A DNA stretch of 64,000 nucleotides, taken from positions 2,269,501-2,333,500 of the forward strand of contig NZ_CP136594.1 of assembly GCF_032852305.1 (NCBI RefSeq), written 5' to 3'. The position numbers were made by a program, and so were the translations under genes. Positions 56,607 to 64,000 of the stretch are shown in pieces; the stretch's first letter is position 1, and the number at the start of each line of letters is the position of its first letter. The stretch comes from Parasphingorhabdus sp. SCSIO 66989 (GTDB lineage Bacteria; Pseudomonadota; Alphaproteobacteria; Sphingomonadales; Sphingomonadaceae). The notes under the pieces are model-generated. The model saw only the letters and a list, made by a program, of their open reading frames with translations, did no database searches and was not told where the DNA came from.

Positions 56607-57089
56607 TTACTCGGCTTTGGCTTCAGGCTTGGCCGCGAGGATTTCCACATTGCCGCCGGCTTTTTCTACCGCAGCAACAGCCGCCTTGGATGCACCAGCG
56701 ACAGCGAAACTCGCCTTAGTCTTCAGCTCACCCTTGGCCAGCAGACGCACGCCGTCCTTGCCACCGCGAGCCAGGCCAGCGGCCTTGAGTGCAGCATGAT
56801 CGATCGTGCCTTTGGCATCGAGCTTCTTGGCGTCGATGAACTTCTGGATCATACCCAGATTGACTTCGGCAAAATCCTTGCCGAACGGATTATTGAAGCC
56901 ACGCTTCGGCAAGCGCATGTGAAGCGGCATCTGGCCGCCTTCGAAGCCCTTGATTGCGACACCCGAACGGCTCTTCTGACCCTTTTGGCCACGACCACCG
57001 GTCTTGCCCTTGCCCGAACCGATACCGCGCCCGATGCGCATACGGCCTTTACGGGCACCTTCATTATCTTTGATTTCGTTCAGTTTCAT
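56607..57089 (-). CDS. rplO: 50S ribosomal protein L15
   Basis: A 160-residue L15: [20 protein letters not shown] and [20 protein letters not shown] near the start, [18 protein letters not shown] in the middle. Ends with an Ala/Glu/Lys tail. Separated from rpmD by a 208-base gap holding a repeat. Confidence 0.97.
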   Translation of the reverse strand: MKLNEIKDNEGARKGRMRIGRGIGSGKGKTGGRGQKGQKSRSGVAIKGFEGGQMPLHMRLPKRGFNNPFGKDFAEVNLGMIQKFIDAKKLDAKGTIDHAALKAAGLARGGKDGVRLLAKGELKTKASFAVAGASKAAVAAVEKAGGNVEILAAKPEAKAE

Positions 57090-57146
57090 TTTCTTGCACT
57101 CGCTTTATGCTTGGCCCGGAAAACCGGGGATTTCGCGCTAAAAATC

Positions 57147-57290
57147 TCTCCCTTTACGGGAGAGATACGAAGACTTACCGCCGAAGCCTTGGCGTAGGCG
57201 GTTAGTCGAAGTTGAGAGGGTCTTTCCCTCTCCAAGCTTTGCTAGTCGCTTCGCGACAAGCGTCGCTATCCTCTCCCGTAAAGGGAGAGG
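57147..57290. repeat. Paired palindromic repeat in the spc operon (family C variant)
   Basis: Outer hairpins CTCTCCCTTTACGGGAGAG (57147-57165) and CTCTCCCGTAAAGGGAGAG (57272-57290) are inverted copies; inner arms include GAGAGGGTCTTTCCCTCTC. It separates rpmD from rplO, which are usually a few bases apart. Confidence 0.85.
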
Positions 57291-57297
57291 AATGTAA

Positions 57298-57483
57298 TTA
57301 TTCTACAATCTCAACCATGTGGCTGACGCTCTTGATCATGCCGCGCACGGAAGGGGTGTCTTCCAGCTCGACTGTCTTGTGCATCTTGTTGAGACCGAGA
57401 CCGATCAGCGTCTTGCGCTGAACGTCCGGGCGGCGGATTGGCGAACCAGTCTGGCGCACCTTGATGGTTTTCTTAGCAGCCAT
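57298..57483 (-). CDS. rpmD: 50S ribosomal protein L30
   Basis: A 61-residue L30: [40 protein letters not shown] and the end [12 protein letters not shown] match throughout. Seven bases after rpsE. Confidence 0.96.
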   Translation of the reverse strand: MAAKKTIKVRQTGSPIRRPDVQRKTLIGLGLNKMHKTVELEDTPSVRGMIKSVSHMVEIVE

Positions 57484-57490
57484 TGCTCAA

Positions 57491-58252
57491 TCACTCCGTA
57501 ATTGCTTCAGCGTCAACCTTTGCTTCGGCTGCGCTGGCGCCGCCACGGCTCAGAAGGTCAGCAACCTTCTTGCCACGACGCTGTGCCACGGATTTGGGGC
57601 TGGTCTGGTCGCCCAGAGCCTCAAAGGTGGCGCGGATCATGTTATAGGGGTTGGAGGTGCCGACCGACTTGGTCACCACATCGGAAACGCCCAGGCTTTC
57701 AAACACGGCACGCATCGGGCCACCGGCAATGATACCGGTACCCGGAGGTGCGGTGCGAACGGTGACCTTGCCAGCACCGAAACGGCCCTTGCCGTCATGG
57801 TGCAGCGTGCGGCCTTCTTTCAGAGCCACACGGATCATCTTCTTCTTGGCAGCAGCGGTTGCCTTGGAGATCGCCTCAGGAACCTCGCGTGCTTTACCAT
57901 GGCCGAAACCAACACGGCCCGAACCGTCACCGACGACGACCAGAGCAGCGAAACCGAAGCGCTTACCACCCTTAACCGTCTTGGAAACGCGGTTGATATG
58001 GACCAGCTTCTCGATCAGATCGTCGCCCTTGTCCTCATCGCGATTGCGACGGTCATTGCGACGACCACGGCCACCACCGCGTCCACCGCGGCCGTCACCG
58101 CGCGCATTACGGCCACCGCGCTTGTTTTCAGCAGGTGCAGCTTCCTGTGCAGCCTGTTCCGCAGGAGCAGCTTCAGCAGCAGGAGCCGCTTCGGTTGCCG
58201 GAGCGTCGTTGGTGTTTTCGACGGTTTCGTCTTTTTTTACTTCATCAGCCAT
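57491..58252 (-). CDS. rpsE: 30S ribosomal protein S5 with long N-terminal extension
   Basis: A 253-residue S5; E. coli S5 has 167. The ribosomal part begins around residue 75 ([20 protein letters not shown]) and includes [20 protein letters not shown] and [16 protein letters not shown]. Residues 1-45 are Ala/Glu/Pro-rich and acidic; residues 45-72 are an RGG-type basic block ([16 protein letters not shown]). Adjacent blocks of opposite charge are unusual in a ribosomal protein. Confidence 0.95.
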   Translation of the reverse strand: MADEVKKDETVENTNDAPATEAAPAAEAAPAEQAAQEAAPAENKRGGRNARGDGRGGRGGGRGRRNDRRNRDEDKGDDLIEKLVHINRVSKTVKGGKRFGFAALVVVGDGSGRVGFGHGKAREVPEAISKATAAAKKKMIRVALKEGRTLHHDGKGRFGAGKVTVRTAPPGTGIIAGGPMRAVFESLGVSDVVTKSVGTSNPYNMIRATFEALGDQTSPKSVAQRRGKKVADLLSRGGASAAEAKVDAEAITE

Positions 58253-58255
58253 CGC

Positions 58256-58606
58256 TTAAAACTCCAGTCCGCCTTCACGGGCAGCGTCAGCAAGCGCCTT
58301 TACCCGGCCATGATAGAGAAAACCGCCACGATCAAACACAACGGTGGTGACGCCCGCCTTTTTGGCAGCAGCGGCAATATCCTTGCCGACTTTGGCTGCG
58401 GCTTCACAGGTTGCGCCCGCATCCTTGCTGCCCTTGGTCAGCGAAGAGGCCGAAGCAACGGTCTTGCCCGCAGCATCGTCAATGATCTGGGCATAGATAT
58501 GCCGACCGGTGCGGTGCACCGAGAGGCGCGCGCGGCCAGCGGCCTGTTTGCGCAGAGCGGTACGCACACGCTGGCGCCGCTTTTCGAATAGAGAAAGTTT
58601 CGCCAT
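58256..58606 (-). CDS. rplR: 50S ribosomal protein L18
   Basis: A 116-residue L18 that binds 5S r[42 protein letters not shown] and [20 protein letters not shown] are typical. Three bases separate it from rplF and from rpsE. Confidence 0.97.
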   Translation of the reverse strand: MAKLSLFEKRRQRVRTALRKQAAGRARLSVHRTGRHIYAQIIDDAAGKTVASASSLTKGSKDAGATCEAAAKVGKDIAAAAKKAGVTTVVFDRGGFLYHGRVKALADAAREGGLEF

Positions 58607-58609
58607 GGC

Positions 58610-59143
58610 TTACTTCTTCTTCCCTTCCTTGCGGAAAATATATTCGCCCTGATATTTGATACCCTTGCCCTTATAAGGCTCGGGCTTGCGCCAGCGGCGG
58701 ATTTCTGCGGCCACCTGGCCGACTTTCTGTTTGTCCATGCCGGAGATCTCGACCGTGGTCTGATCCGGCGTCTTGATGTCGATGCCCTCAGGGATCGCAA
58801 AATCAACATCATGGCTGAAGCCGAGCTGCATGTTGAGCGTCTTGCCCTGCACCTTGGCACGATAGCCAACGCCGTTGATTTCCAGCGTCTTGGAGAAGCC
58901 TTCGGTCACACCGGTGACCAGGTTCTGAACCAGCGTGCGCTGCATGCCCCAAAATGCGCGGGCCTGCTTGCCGTTATTCGCTGGCTTCACGGCTACGCCG
59001 TCATCACCAATGCTATATTCAATCTGGTCCGAGAGCGGCAGCGTCAGCTCGCCCTTGGGGCCTTTGACCGACAGAATGCCATCAGCGATATTGGCGCTGA
59101 CGCCTGCCGGAATGGCCACTGCCTTTTTACCAATACGGCTCAT
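58610..59143 (-). CDS. rplF: 50S ribosomal protein L6
   Basis: A 177-residue L6: [28 protein letters not shown], and the C-terminal signature [20 protein letters not shown]. Full length and ordinary. Confidence 0.97.
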   Translation of the reverse strand: MSRIGKKAVAIPAGVSANIADGILSVKGPKGELTLPLSDQIEYSIGDDGVAVKPANNGKQARAFWGMQRTLVQNLVTGVTEGFSKTLEINGVGYRAKVQGKTLNMQLGFSHDVDFAIPEGIDIKTPDQTTVEISGMDKQKVGQVAAEIRRWRKPEPYKGKGIKYQGEYIFRKEGKKK

Positions 59144-59145
59144 GA

Positions 59146-59541
59146 TCAGAATACCTCCGCCAGAACCTCGCCACCGACATTCTGCTCGCGCGCTTCCGCG
59201 TCGGAGAGAACACCCTTGGGCGTGGATACGATGGTGATGCCCAGACCGTTGCGTACACGGGGCAGTTCCTGCGAACCGCTGTAAACCCGGCGACCCGGCT
59301 TGGACACGCGCGCCAGCGACTTGATCGCAGGCTCGCCCTCAAAATATTTCAGCTCGATACGCAGGCCCTTATGCTGGCCCAGCGCTTCCTCTGCATAGCC
59401 GCGAATATAGCCTTCGCGCTGCAGCACATCGAGAACACGGGCACGCAGCTTGGAAGACGGCGAGACAACGCTGTCCTTCTTGGCCTGCTGACCGTTGCGA
59501 ATACGGGTGAGCATATCACCCAAAGGATCGGTAAATGCCAT
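59146..59541 (-). CDS. rpsH: 30S ribosomal protein S8
   Basis: A 131-residue S8: [30 protein letters not shown] and [20 protein letters not shown] are diagnostic. Two bases separate its stop from the rplF start. Confidence 0.97.
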   Translation of the reverse strand: MAFTDPLGDMLTRIRNGQQAKKDSVVSPSSKLRARVLDVLQREGYIRGYAEEALGQHKGLRIELKYFEGEPAIKSLARVSKPGRRVYSGSQELPRVRNGLGITIVSTPKGVLSDAEAREQNVGGEVLAEVF

Positions 59542-59552
59542 GATGCAAATCC

Positions 59553-59858
59553 TTACCAGCTGGACTTCGTTACGCCGGGGATCAGGCCCTTATTGGCCAG
59601 ATCGCGCAGCTCGATACGGCACAGGCCGAACTTGCGATAATAACCGCGCGGACGACCGGTGGTGTTGCACCGGTTGCGAACGCGTGTCGGGTTACCATTG
59701 CGCGGAATTTCCGCCATCTTCAGGCGGGCCATCAGACGCTCGGTTTCGTCGAGCGAAGTGTCGGCCGCAATCGCCTTCAGCTTGGCATAGCGGTTGGCAT
59801 ATTTCTTCACCATCCGCTTGCGCTTCTCGTTTTTGTTAATCGAACTCAGTTTCGCCAT
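59553..59858 (-). CDS. rpsN: 30S ribosomal protein S14
   Basis: A 101-residue, zinc-independent long S14: [33 protein letters not shown] and [20 protein letters not shown]. Lacks the paired CxxC motifs of the short form. Confidence 0.97.
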   Translation of the reverse strand: MAKLSSINKNEKRKRMVKKYANRYAKLKAIAADTSLDETERLMARLKMAEIPRNGNPTRVRNRCNTTGRPRGYYRKFGLCRIELRDLANKGLIPGVTKSSW

Positions 59859-59911
59859 GACTTAAGTTCACCTTTCTTGAGTAAAACTCTGGTGAAACAG
59901 CCGCTGCCCTA

Positions 59912-60487
59912 TCAGGCCGCTTGCTGTTCCTCTTCTTGCGGGAACGGGAAGCCGAAGAGACGCAGCAATTCGCGGGCCTCATCGTCCGTCTTCGCAGTTG
60001 TGGTTACAATGATGTCCATGCCGCGAACGGTATCGATGGCATCATAGCTGATTTCCGGGAACACGATCTGCTCCTTCAGGCCCATGGCGTAGTTGCCACG
60101 GCCGTCAAAGCTCTTCGGGTTCAGTCCGCGAAAGTCACGAATGCGCGGCATTGCGATGGTGACGAAGCGATCAAGAAACTCATACATGCGTTCCTTGCGC
60201 AAAGTCACCTTGCAGCCGATCGGCATACCTTCGCGCAGCTTGAAGCCGGCGATGGATTTCTTTGCCTTTGTGATCACCGGCTTCTGACCGGAAATCAGTT
60301 CCATTTCAGCGGCAGCCGTTGCGACTTTCTTCTTGTCCTGGCTGGCTTCACCAACACCCATGTTGATCACGACCTTTTCGATACGTGGCACTTCCATCGG
60401 ATTGGCATAGTTGAACTTTTCCTGCATCGCCTTGACGACCACATCGTCGTAACGCTGGCGCATGCGTGGCGTATACTTATCAGCCAT
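59912..60487 (-). CDS. rplE: 50S ribosomal protein L5
   Basis: A 191-residue L5: [38 protein letters not shown] and [20 protein letters not shown]. Start overlaps the rplX stop by 8 bases. Short acidic/Gln tail EEEQQAA. Confidence 0.97.
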   Translation of the reverse strand: MADKYTPRMRQRYDDVVVKAMQEKFNYANPMEVPRIEKVVINMGVGEASQDKKKVATAAAEMELISGQKPVITKAKKSIAGFKLREGMPIGCKVTLRKERMYEFLDRFVTIAMPRIRDFRGLNPKSFDGRGNYAMGLKEQIVFPEISYDAIDTVRGMDIIVTTTAKTDDEARELLRLFGFPFPQEEEQQAA

Positions 60488-60800
60488 CGATCGTCTCCCC
60501 GGACTTCACGGCCACACGGACCTTCTTGCCGTCCTTTTCTTCGATGCGAACGCGGGTTGGCTTGCCGCTCTTGGGATCGGCAACAGCAACCTTGGAAATC
60601 GCCATCGGTGCTTCATAGCGGTCAATACCACCCTGCGGGTTCTGCTGGGTCGGCTTGCGGTGACGCGCGATCATGTTGACGCCGGACACTACAACCTTGC
60701 CTTCCTTCGGCATTACCTGGGTGACGCTGCCGGTCTTGCCCTTGTCCTTGCCGGACAGGACGACGACATCATCGCCTTTTTTGATCTTTGCCATACCCAT
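60480..60800 (-). CDS. rplX: 50S ribosomal protein L24
   Basis: A 106-residue L24 with KOW motif [20 protein letters not shown] and [18 protein letters not shown] 60800 has GGAGG 10 bases upstream (inside the rplN end); ATG 60794 is an alternative. Confidence 0.96.
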   Translation of the reverse strand: MGMAKIKKGDDVVVLSGKDKGKTGSVTQVMPKEGKVVVSGVNMIARHRKPTQQNPQGGIDRYEAPMAISKVAVADPKSGKPTRVRIEEKDGKKVRVAVKSGETIDG

Positions 60801-60802
60801 GG

Positions 60803-61171
60803 TCAGAGTACCTCCGGCGCGAGTGAAATGATTTTCATGTGCTTCTTGGCACGCAGCTCACGAACCACGGGGCCAAAAATACGCGTGCCGATCGGCTCGT
60901 CACTTTTGTTGACGAGCACAGCGGCATTGCTGTCAAAGCGGATGACGGTGCCGTCTGCACGACGAACGTCCTTGGCGGTGCGCACGATGACGGCACGGTG
61001 CACGTCACCCTTTTTCACCTTGCCGCGCGGTGCTGCTTCCTTCACCGAAACGACGATGATGTCACCGACGCTGGCAAAACGGCGCTTCGAGCCGCCGAGC
61101 ACCTTAATGCACTGCACACGCTTGGCGCCGCTATTGTCCGCGACCTCAAGATTAGACTGCATCTGGATCAT
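60803..61171 (-). CDS. rplN: 50S ribosomal protein L14
   Basis: A 122-residue L14: [20 protein letters not shown] and [20 protein letters not shown] near the end are the family ends. Follows rpsQ by 61 bases. Confidence 0.97.
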   Translation of the reverse strand: MIQMQSNLEVADNSGAKRVQCIKVLGGSKRRFASVGDIIVVSVKEAAPRGKVKKGDVHRAVIVRTAKDVRRADGTVIRFDSNAAVLVNKSDEPIGTRIFGPVVRELRAKKHMKIISLAPEVL

Positions 61172-61232
61172 TGATCCGGTTCCTTCTTGTCTGGCTTGCC
61201 AGAACCTGTCTGGCAGTTCCTAAAAACGAAAA

Positions 61233-61502
61233 TCAGGCGTTATCCTGTACGGCGATGTCCGGGGTTCCACCCACACGGTCGAGCACCTTCCAGGTCTTCA
61301 GCTTGGAAATCGGCCGTGTTTCCTCAATGCGGACAACCTCGCCCGCCTTGAAGGTGTTTTCCTCATCATGCGCGTGGTATTTTTTGGAGAGGCGGATGAT
61401 CTTCCCGTACAGCGGGTGCTTCACCTTGCGCTCAACCTTTACCACGACGGTCTTGTCGGTCTTATCGGAGACCACCGTTCCTGTCAGAACACGTTTTGGC
61501 AT
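61233..61502 (-). CDS. rpsQ: 30S ribosomal protein S17
   Basis: An 89-residue S17: [20 protein letters not shown] and [18 protein letters not shown] identify it. Twelve bases after rpmC. Confidence 0.97.
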   Translation of the reverse strand: MPKRVLTGTVVSDKTDKTVVVKVERKVKHPLYGKIIRLSKKYHAHDEENTFKAGEVVRIEETRPISKLKTWKVLDRVGGTPDIAVQDNA

Positions 61503-61514
61503 AATATGTCTCCC

Positions 61515-61724
61515 TTAAGCCTGTGCTGCGCTGCGGGCGCGCTCGCCCTGAAGCGTTTTGATGCGCGCGATATTGCGACGCACGTCACGCATGCGCGACG
61601 GATTTTCCAGCTGGTTGGTCGCCGCCTGAAAGCGCAGGTTAAACGCTTCTTTTTTCAGCGCGGTCAGCTCATCAGCCAGCTGATCGTCGGTCTTGGTGCG
61701 CAGGTCTTCGAGTTGCTTGCTCAT
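61515..61724 (-). CDS. rpmC: 50S ribosomal protein L29
   Basis: A 69-residue L29: [20 protein letters not shown] and the signature [19 protein letters not shown]. Six bases after rplP. Confidence 0.97.
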   Translation of the reverse strand: MSKQLEDLRTKTDDQLADELTALKKEAFNLRFQAATNQLENPSRMRDVRRNIARIKTLQGERARSAAQA

Positions 61725-61730
61725 CTTAGC

Positions 61731-62162
61731 TTACCCTTCCAGGTGCGACGTGTCGCCGAGACGCGCCACGACCTTGGTCTTGATCGGCAGTTTCATGGCT
61801 GCACGCTCAAAAGCGACAGCGGCCAGCGGTCCGGGCACACCATCCAGTTCAAACAGGATGCGGCCAGGCTTTACCCGGGCGGCCCAATATTCGACCGAAC
61901 CCTTACCTTTACCCTGACGGACTTCGGCAGGCTTTTTCGATACCGGCACATCAGGGAATACGCGAATCCATAGGCGTCCCTGACGCTTGATGTGACGCGT
62001 GATCGCACGACGCGCAGCTTCGATCTGGCGGGCGGTGATACGCTCGGGCTCCAGAGCCTTAAGGCCATAGGAACCAAAGTTCAGCGTGGTGCCGCCGGGA
62101 GCATTGCCCTTGATCTTGCCTTTAAAGGCCTTGCGGTATTTTGTTTTCTTCGGTTGCAGCAT
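61731..62162 (-). CDS. rplP: 50S ribosomal protein L16
   Basis: A 143-residue L16: [55 protein letters not shown]. Contains the conserved GKGKGS region contacting tRNA. Confidence 0.97.
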   Translation of the reverse strand: MLQPKKTKYRKAFKGKIKGNAPGGTTLNFGSYGLKALEPERITARQIEAARRAITRHIKRQGRLWIRVFPDVPVSKKPAEVRQGKGKGSVEYWAARVKPGRILFELDGVPGPLAAVAFERAAMKLPIKTKVVARLGDTSHLEG

Positions 62163-62195
62163 GATGCTTTATCCTAAAATCTAAACAGCCGTCGC

Positions 62196-62891
62196 TCAGC
62201 GCGCCGGACGCACACCGGAGGTCTGCGCCTCCATCATCAGACGATCCTGCGCCATCGGGTCATGGCCCAGAATTTCGCCTTTGAAGATCCAGACCTTGAT
62301 GCCGATGATGCCATAAGCGGTCAGCGCTTCTGACTCGGCATAGTCAACATTGGCACGCAGTGTGTGCAGCGGCACACGGCCTTCACGATACCATTCTACG
62401 CGGGCGATTTCCGCACCGCCCAGACGACCACCACAGGTGATCTTGATACCCTCTGCGCCAAGACGCAGCGCCGACTGCACCGCGCGCTTCATCGCACGAC
62501 GGAAAGCAACGCGACGGATCAGCTGGTCACCAATGCCCTGTGCAACGAGCTTCGCGTCAACTTCCGGCTTGCGGATTTCGACGATGTTCAGCTTCACTTC
62601 GCTGTCGGTCATGGTGCTGAGCTTCTTGGTCAGCTTCTCAATGTCCGCACCCTTCTTGCCGATGATAACACCGGGGCGGGCAGCATAGATGGACACGCGG
62701 CACAGCTTGGCCGGACGCTCGATCACCACCTTCGAGATCGCTGCCTGGGGCAGGTTCTTGATGATGTAGTTGCGGATCGTGATGTCTTCCTTGAGCAGTT
62801 GCGCATAGTCAGCACCTTCGGCATACCAGCGGCTGTCCCAGGTACGGTTGATCTGCAGACGCAGGCCTATCGGATTACTCTTCTGACCCAT
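62196..62891 (-). CDS. rpsC: 30S ribosomal protein S3
   Basis: A 231-residue S3: [22 protein letters not shown] domain [13 protein letters not shown] and [20 protein letters not shown]. Three bases after rplV, part of the mRNA entry channel with S4 and S5. Confidence 0.97.
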   Translation of the reverse strand: MGQKSNPIGLRLQINRTWDSRWYAEGADYAQLLKEDITIRNYIIKNLPQAAISKVVIERPAKLCRVSIYAARPGVIIGKKGADIEKLTKKLSTMTDSEVKLNIVEIRKPEVDAKLVAQGIGDQLIRRVAFRRAMKRAVQSALRLGAEGIKITCGGRLGGAEIARVEWYREGRVPLHTLRANVDYAESEALTAYGIIGIKVWIFKGEILGHDPMAQDRLMMEAQTSGVRPAR

Positions 62892-62894
62892 GGC

Positions 62895-63278
62895 TTACGC
62901 CTCCTCTTCATCATGCTCGCGCACAACGATGCGCAGGCGGCTGAATGGCTTCAAAATGCGGCTCGAACGACCACGCGCACGGGTTGTGAAGCGCTTCATG
63001 GTGATCGACTTGCCGACACTGGCTTCCGATACGACCAGCGCATCGACGTCCAGATTGTGGTTGTTCTCGGCATTGGCGATGGCCGAGGCCAGAACCTTGC
63101 GTGCATCAACCGCCATGGCTTTTTTCGAGAAAGAGAGGATGTTCATCGCCTCTTCCGCTTTCTTGCCACGGATCAGCTGCGCCACCAGATTCAGCTTCTG
63201 CGCCGAACCGCGAATGGAGTTGCCGACAGCAAGCGCTTCACGCTCGCCAACCCGGCGGGGTGCAGATTGCTTGCCCAT
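62895..63278 (-). CDS. rplV: 50S ribosomal protein L22
   Basis: A 127-residue L22: [20 protein letters not shown] and [20 protein letters not shown] at the C-terminal hairpin that lines the exit tunnel. Overlaps the rpsS stop by one base. Confidence 0.97.
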   Translation of the reverse strand: MGKQSAPRRVGEREALAVGNSIRGSAQKLNLVAQLIRGKKAEEAMNILSFSKKAMAVDARKVLASAIANAENNHNLDVDALVVSEASVGKSITMKRFTTRARGRSSRILKPFSRLRIVVREHDEEEA

Positions 63279-63553
63279 TATTTCTTGCCCTTCTTGTCTG
63301 CGGCGTGGCCGTAGTAAGTGCGCGTTGGAGCGAACTCACCCAGCTTGTGGCCCACCATGTCTTCGTTCACGGAGACCGGAACGAATTTGTGGCCATTATA
63401 GACATTGAACGTCAGGCCAACGAACTGCGGCAATACGGTTGACCGGCGCGACCAGGTCTTGATCGGAGCGCGGCCGCCATTTTCCTGAGCTTCTTCGGCC
63501 TTTTTCAGCAGGCTAAGCTCGACAAATGGTCCTTTCCAGACGGAACGTGCCAT
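63278..63553 (-). CDS. rpsS: 30S ribosomal protein S19
   Basis: A 91-residue S19: [40 protein letters not shown] and [20 protein letters not shown]. Three bases after rplB. Confidence 0.97.
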   Translation of the reverse strand: MARSVWKGPFVELSLLKKAEEAQENGGRAPIKTWSRRSTVLPQFVGLTFNVYNGHKFVPVSVNEDMVGHKLGEFAPTRTYYGHAADKKGKK

Positions 63554-63556
63554 GAC

Positions 63557-64000
63557 TTACCTCTTCTTCTTCGCGTGACGCGACCGGATGATCATCTTGT
63601 CGGTCTGTTTGTTCTTGCGGGTACGAGCACCCTTGGTCGGCTTGCCCCATGGGGTCACCGGATGTCGGCCACCCGAGGTACGGCCCTCACCACCACCATG
63701 CGGGTGATCGACCGGGTTTTTTGCAACACCACGGGTCAGCGGACGACGGCCCTTCCAGCGGGTGCGGCCAGCCTTGGCAAAGGTCTGGTTGGCATTGTCC
63801 GGATTGGACACGGCGCCAACAGTGCCCATGCACTCGCCACGAATGTAACGCTGCTCACCCGAATTCAGGCGAACGATGACCATGCCGCGGTCACGACCGA
63901 CCAGCTGCGCATAGGTACCGGCTGCGCGGGCGATCTGACCGCCCTTGCCCGGCTTCATCTCGATATTGTGGATGATGGTGCCAACCGGCATCTGGCTCAG
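63557..64000 (-). CDS. rplB: 50S ribosomal protein L2, partial
   Basis: The C-terminal ~147 residues of L2; the start is beyond the right edge. [20 protein letters not shown] at the cut, [20 protein letters not shown] with the peptidyl-transferase-proximal His, and a basic end are diagnostic. Confidence 0.97.
   Translation of the reverse strand: MSQMPVGTIIHNIEMKPGKGGQIARAAGTYAQLVGRDRGMVIVRLNSGEQRYIRGECMGTVGAVSNPDNANQTFAKAGRTRWKGRRPLTRGVAKNPVDHPHGGGEGRTSGGRHPVTPWGKPTKGARTRKNKQTDKMIIRSRHAKKKR

Noticed and set aside
57461-58591. A 376-codon plus-strand open frame opposite rpsE and rplR
   Set aside because: It is the antisense of two clear ribosomal protein genes; low-complexity composition follows from their codon use and no start signal is seen.
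62364-63314. A 316-codon plus-strand open frame opposite rpsC and rplV
   Set aside because: Antisense shadow of conserved ribosomal genes with no recognisable domain.

Overview
The window looks like a chromosomal segment of an alphaproteobacterium of the order Sphingomonadales (Sphingopyxis/Sphingorhabdus-like). This is inferred from the gene set and gene order (serB-miaA-ilvBNC, parA next to SPOR proteins, rpsB-tsf-pyrH-frr-uppS-cdsA-dxr-rseP-bamA-skp-fabZ, the S10/spc ribosomal block), from LexA boxes of the alphaproteobacterial type, and from many short GC-rich palindromic repeat pairs between genes. There is no sign of prophage, transposase, integrase, plasmid or CRISPR; almost everything is core chromosome.

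Layout. 1-2490: a nitrilase-family hydrolase (cut by the window edge), glutaredoxin and ComF on the minus strand, and a divergent BioC/NDUFAF5-like methyltransferase. 2503-6618: a ParA ATPase, a ribbon-helix-helix protein and a SPOR/TPR lipoprotein in one minus-strand operon, facing a second SPOR protein with Sel1-like repeats. 6625-12291: serB, miaA and the isoleucine/valine operon ilvB-ilvN-membrane protein-ilvC. 12292-17279: a YceI protein, a YHS-domain lipoprotein, leuA behind a leucine-codon leader peptide with an attenuator-like fold, and a nitronate monooxygenase. 17279-26130: Kup potassium transporter, the overlapping cytochrome c maturation ladder ccmC-D-E-F-G-H-I (no ccmAB), leucine dehydrogenase and tRNA-His. 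26131-32712: the minor pseudopilin genes gspI-J-K, a 2-oxoglutarate dioxygenase, an unusual Nramp-like transporter and 5-oxoprolinase pxpABC. 32749-44493: rpmE, then the envelope/translation cluster fabZ-skp-bamA-rseP-dxr-cdsA-uppS-frr-pyrH-tsf-rpsB, all read leftward. 44494-48230: a LexA-box-controlled small membrane protein, pssA, psd and icd. 48431-54273: a KefB-type antiporter, a nested repeat cluster, rimK/rimB, gdhA and an SRPBCC-like protein. 54323-64000: adk, secY and the spc/S10 ribosomal protein genes back to a partial rplB.

How the genes work together. Branched-chain amino acid synthesis (ilvBNC, leuA) and catabolism (leucine dehydrogenase) share the window. The bam/skp/rseP/dxr/cdsA/uppS/fabZ block builds the envelope and couples to translation factors. 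pxpABC with the Nramp-like gene suggests 5-oxoproline uptake and salvage. rimK and rimB add and trim glutamate tails on ribosomal protein S6.

The observations I consider most worth following are: (1) tandem GAAC-N7-GAAC LexA boxes and a DnaA-box palindrome in front of a 96-residue single-pass membrane protein, a candidate SOS checkpoint effector; (2) a palindromic repeat that has entered the reading frame of the pseudopilin GspJ exactly in the leader that is cleaved off; (3) the leuA leader peptide and attenuator; (4) the ParA/RHH/SPOR locus; (5) an EF-hand loop in the periplasmic chaperone Skp; and (6) several families of paired palindromes, including a nested composite.
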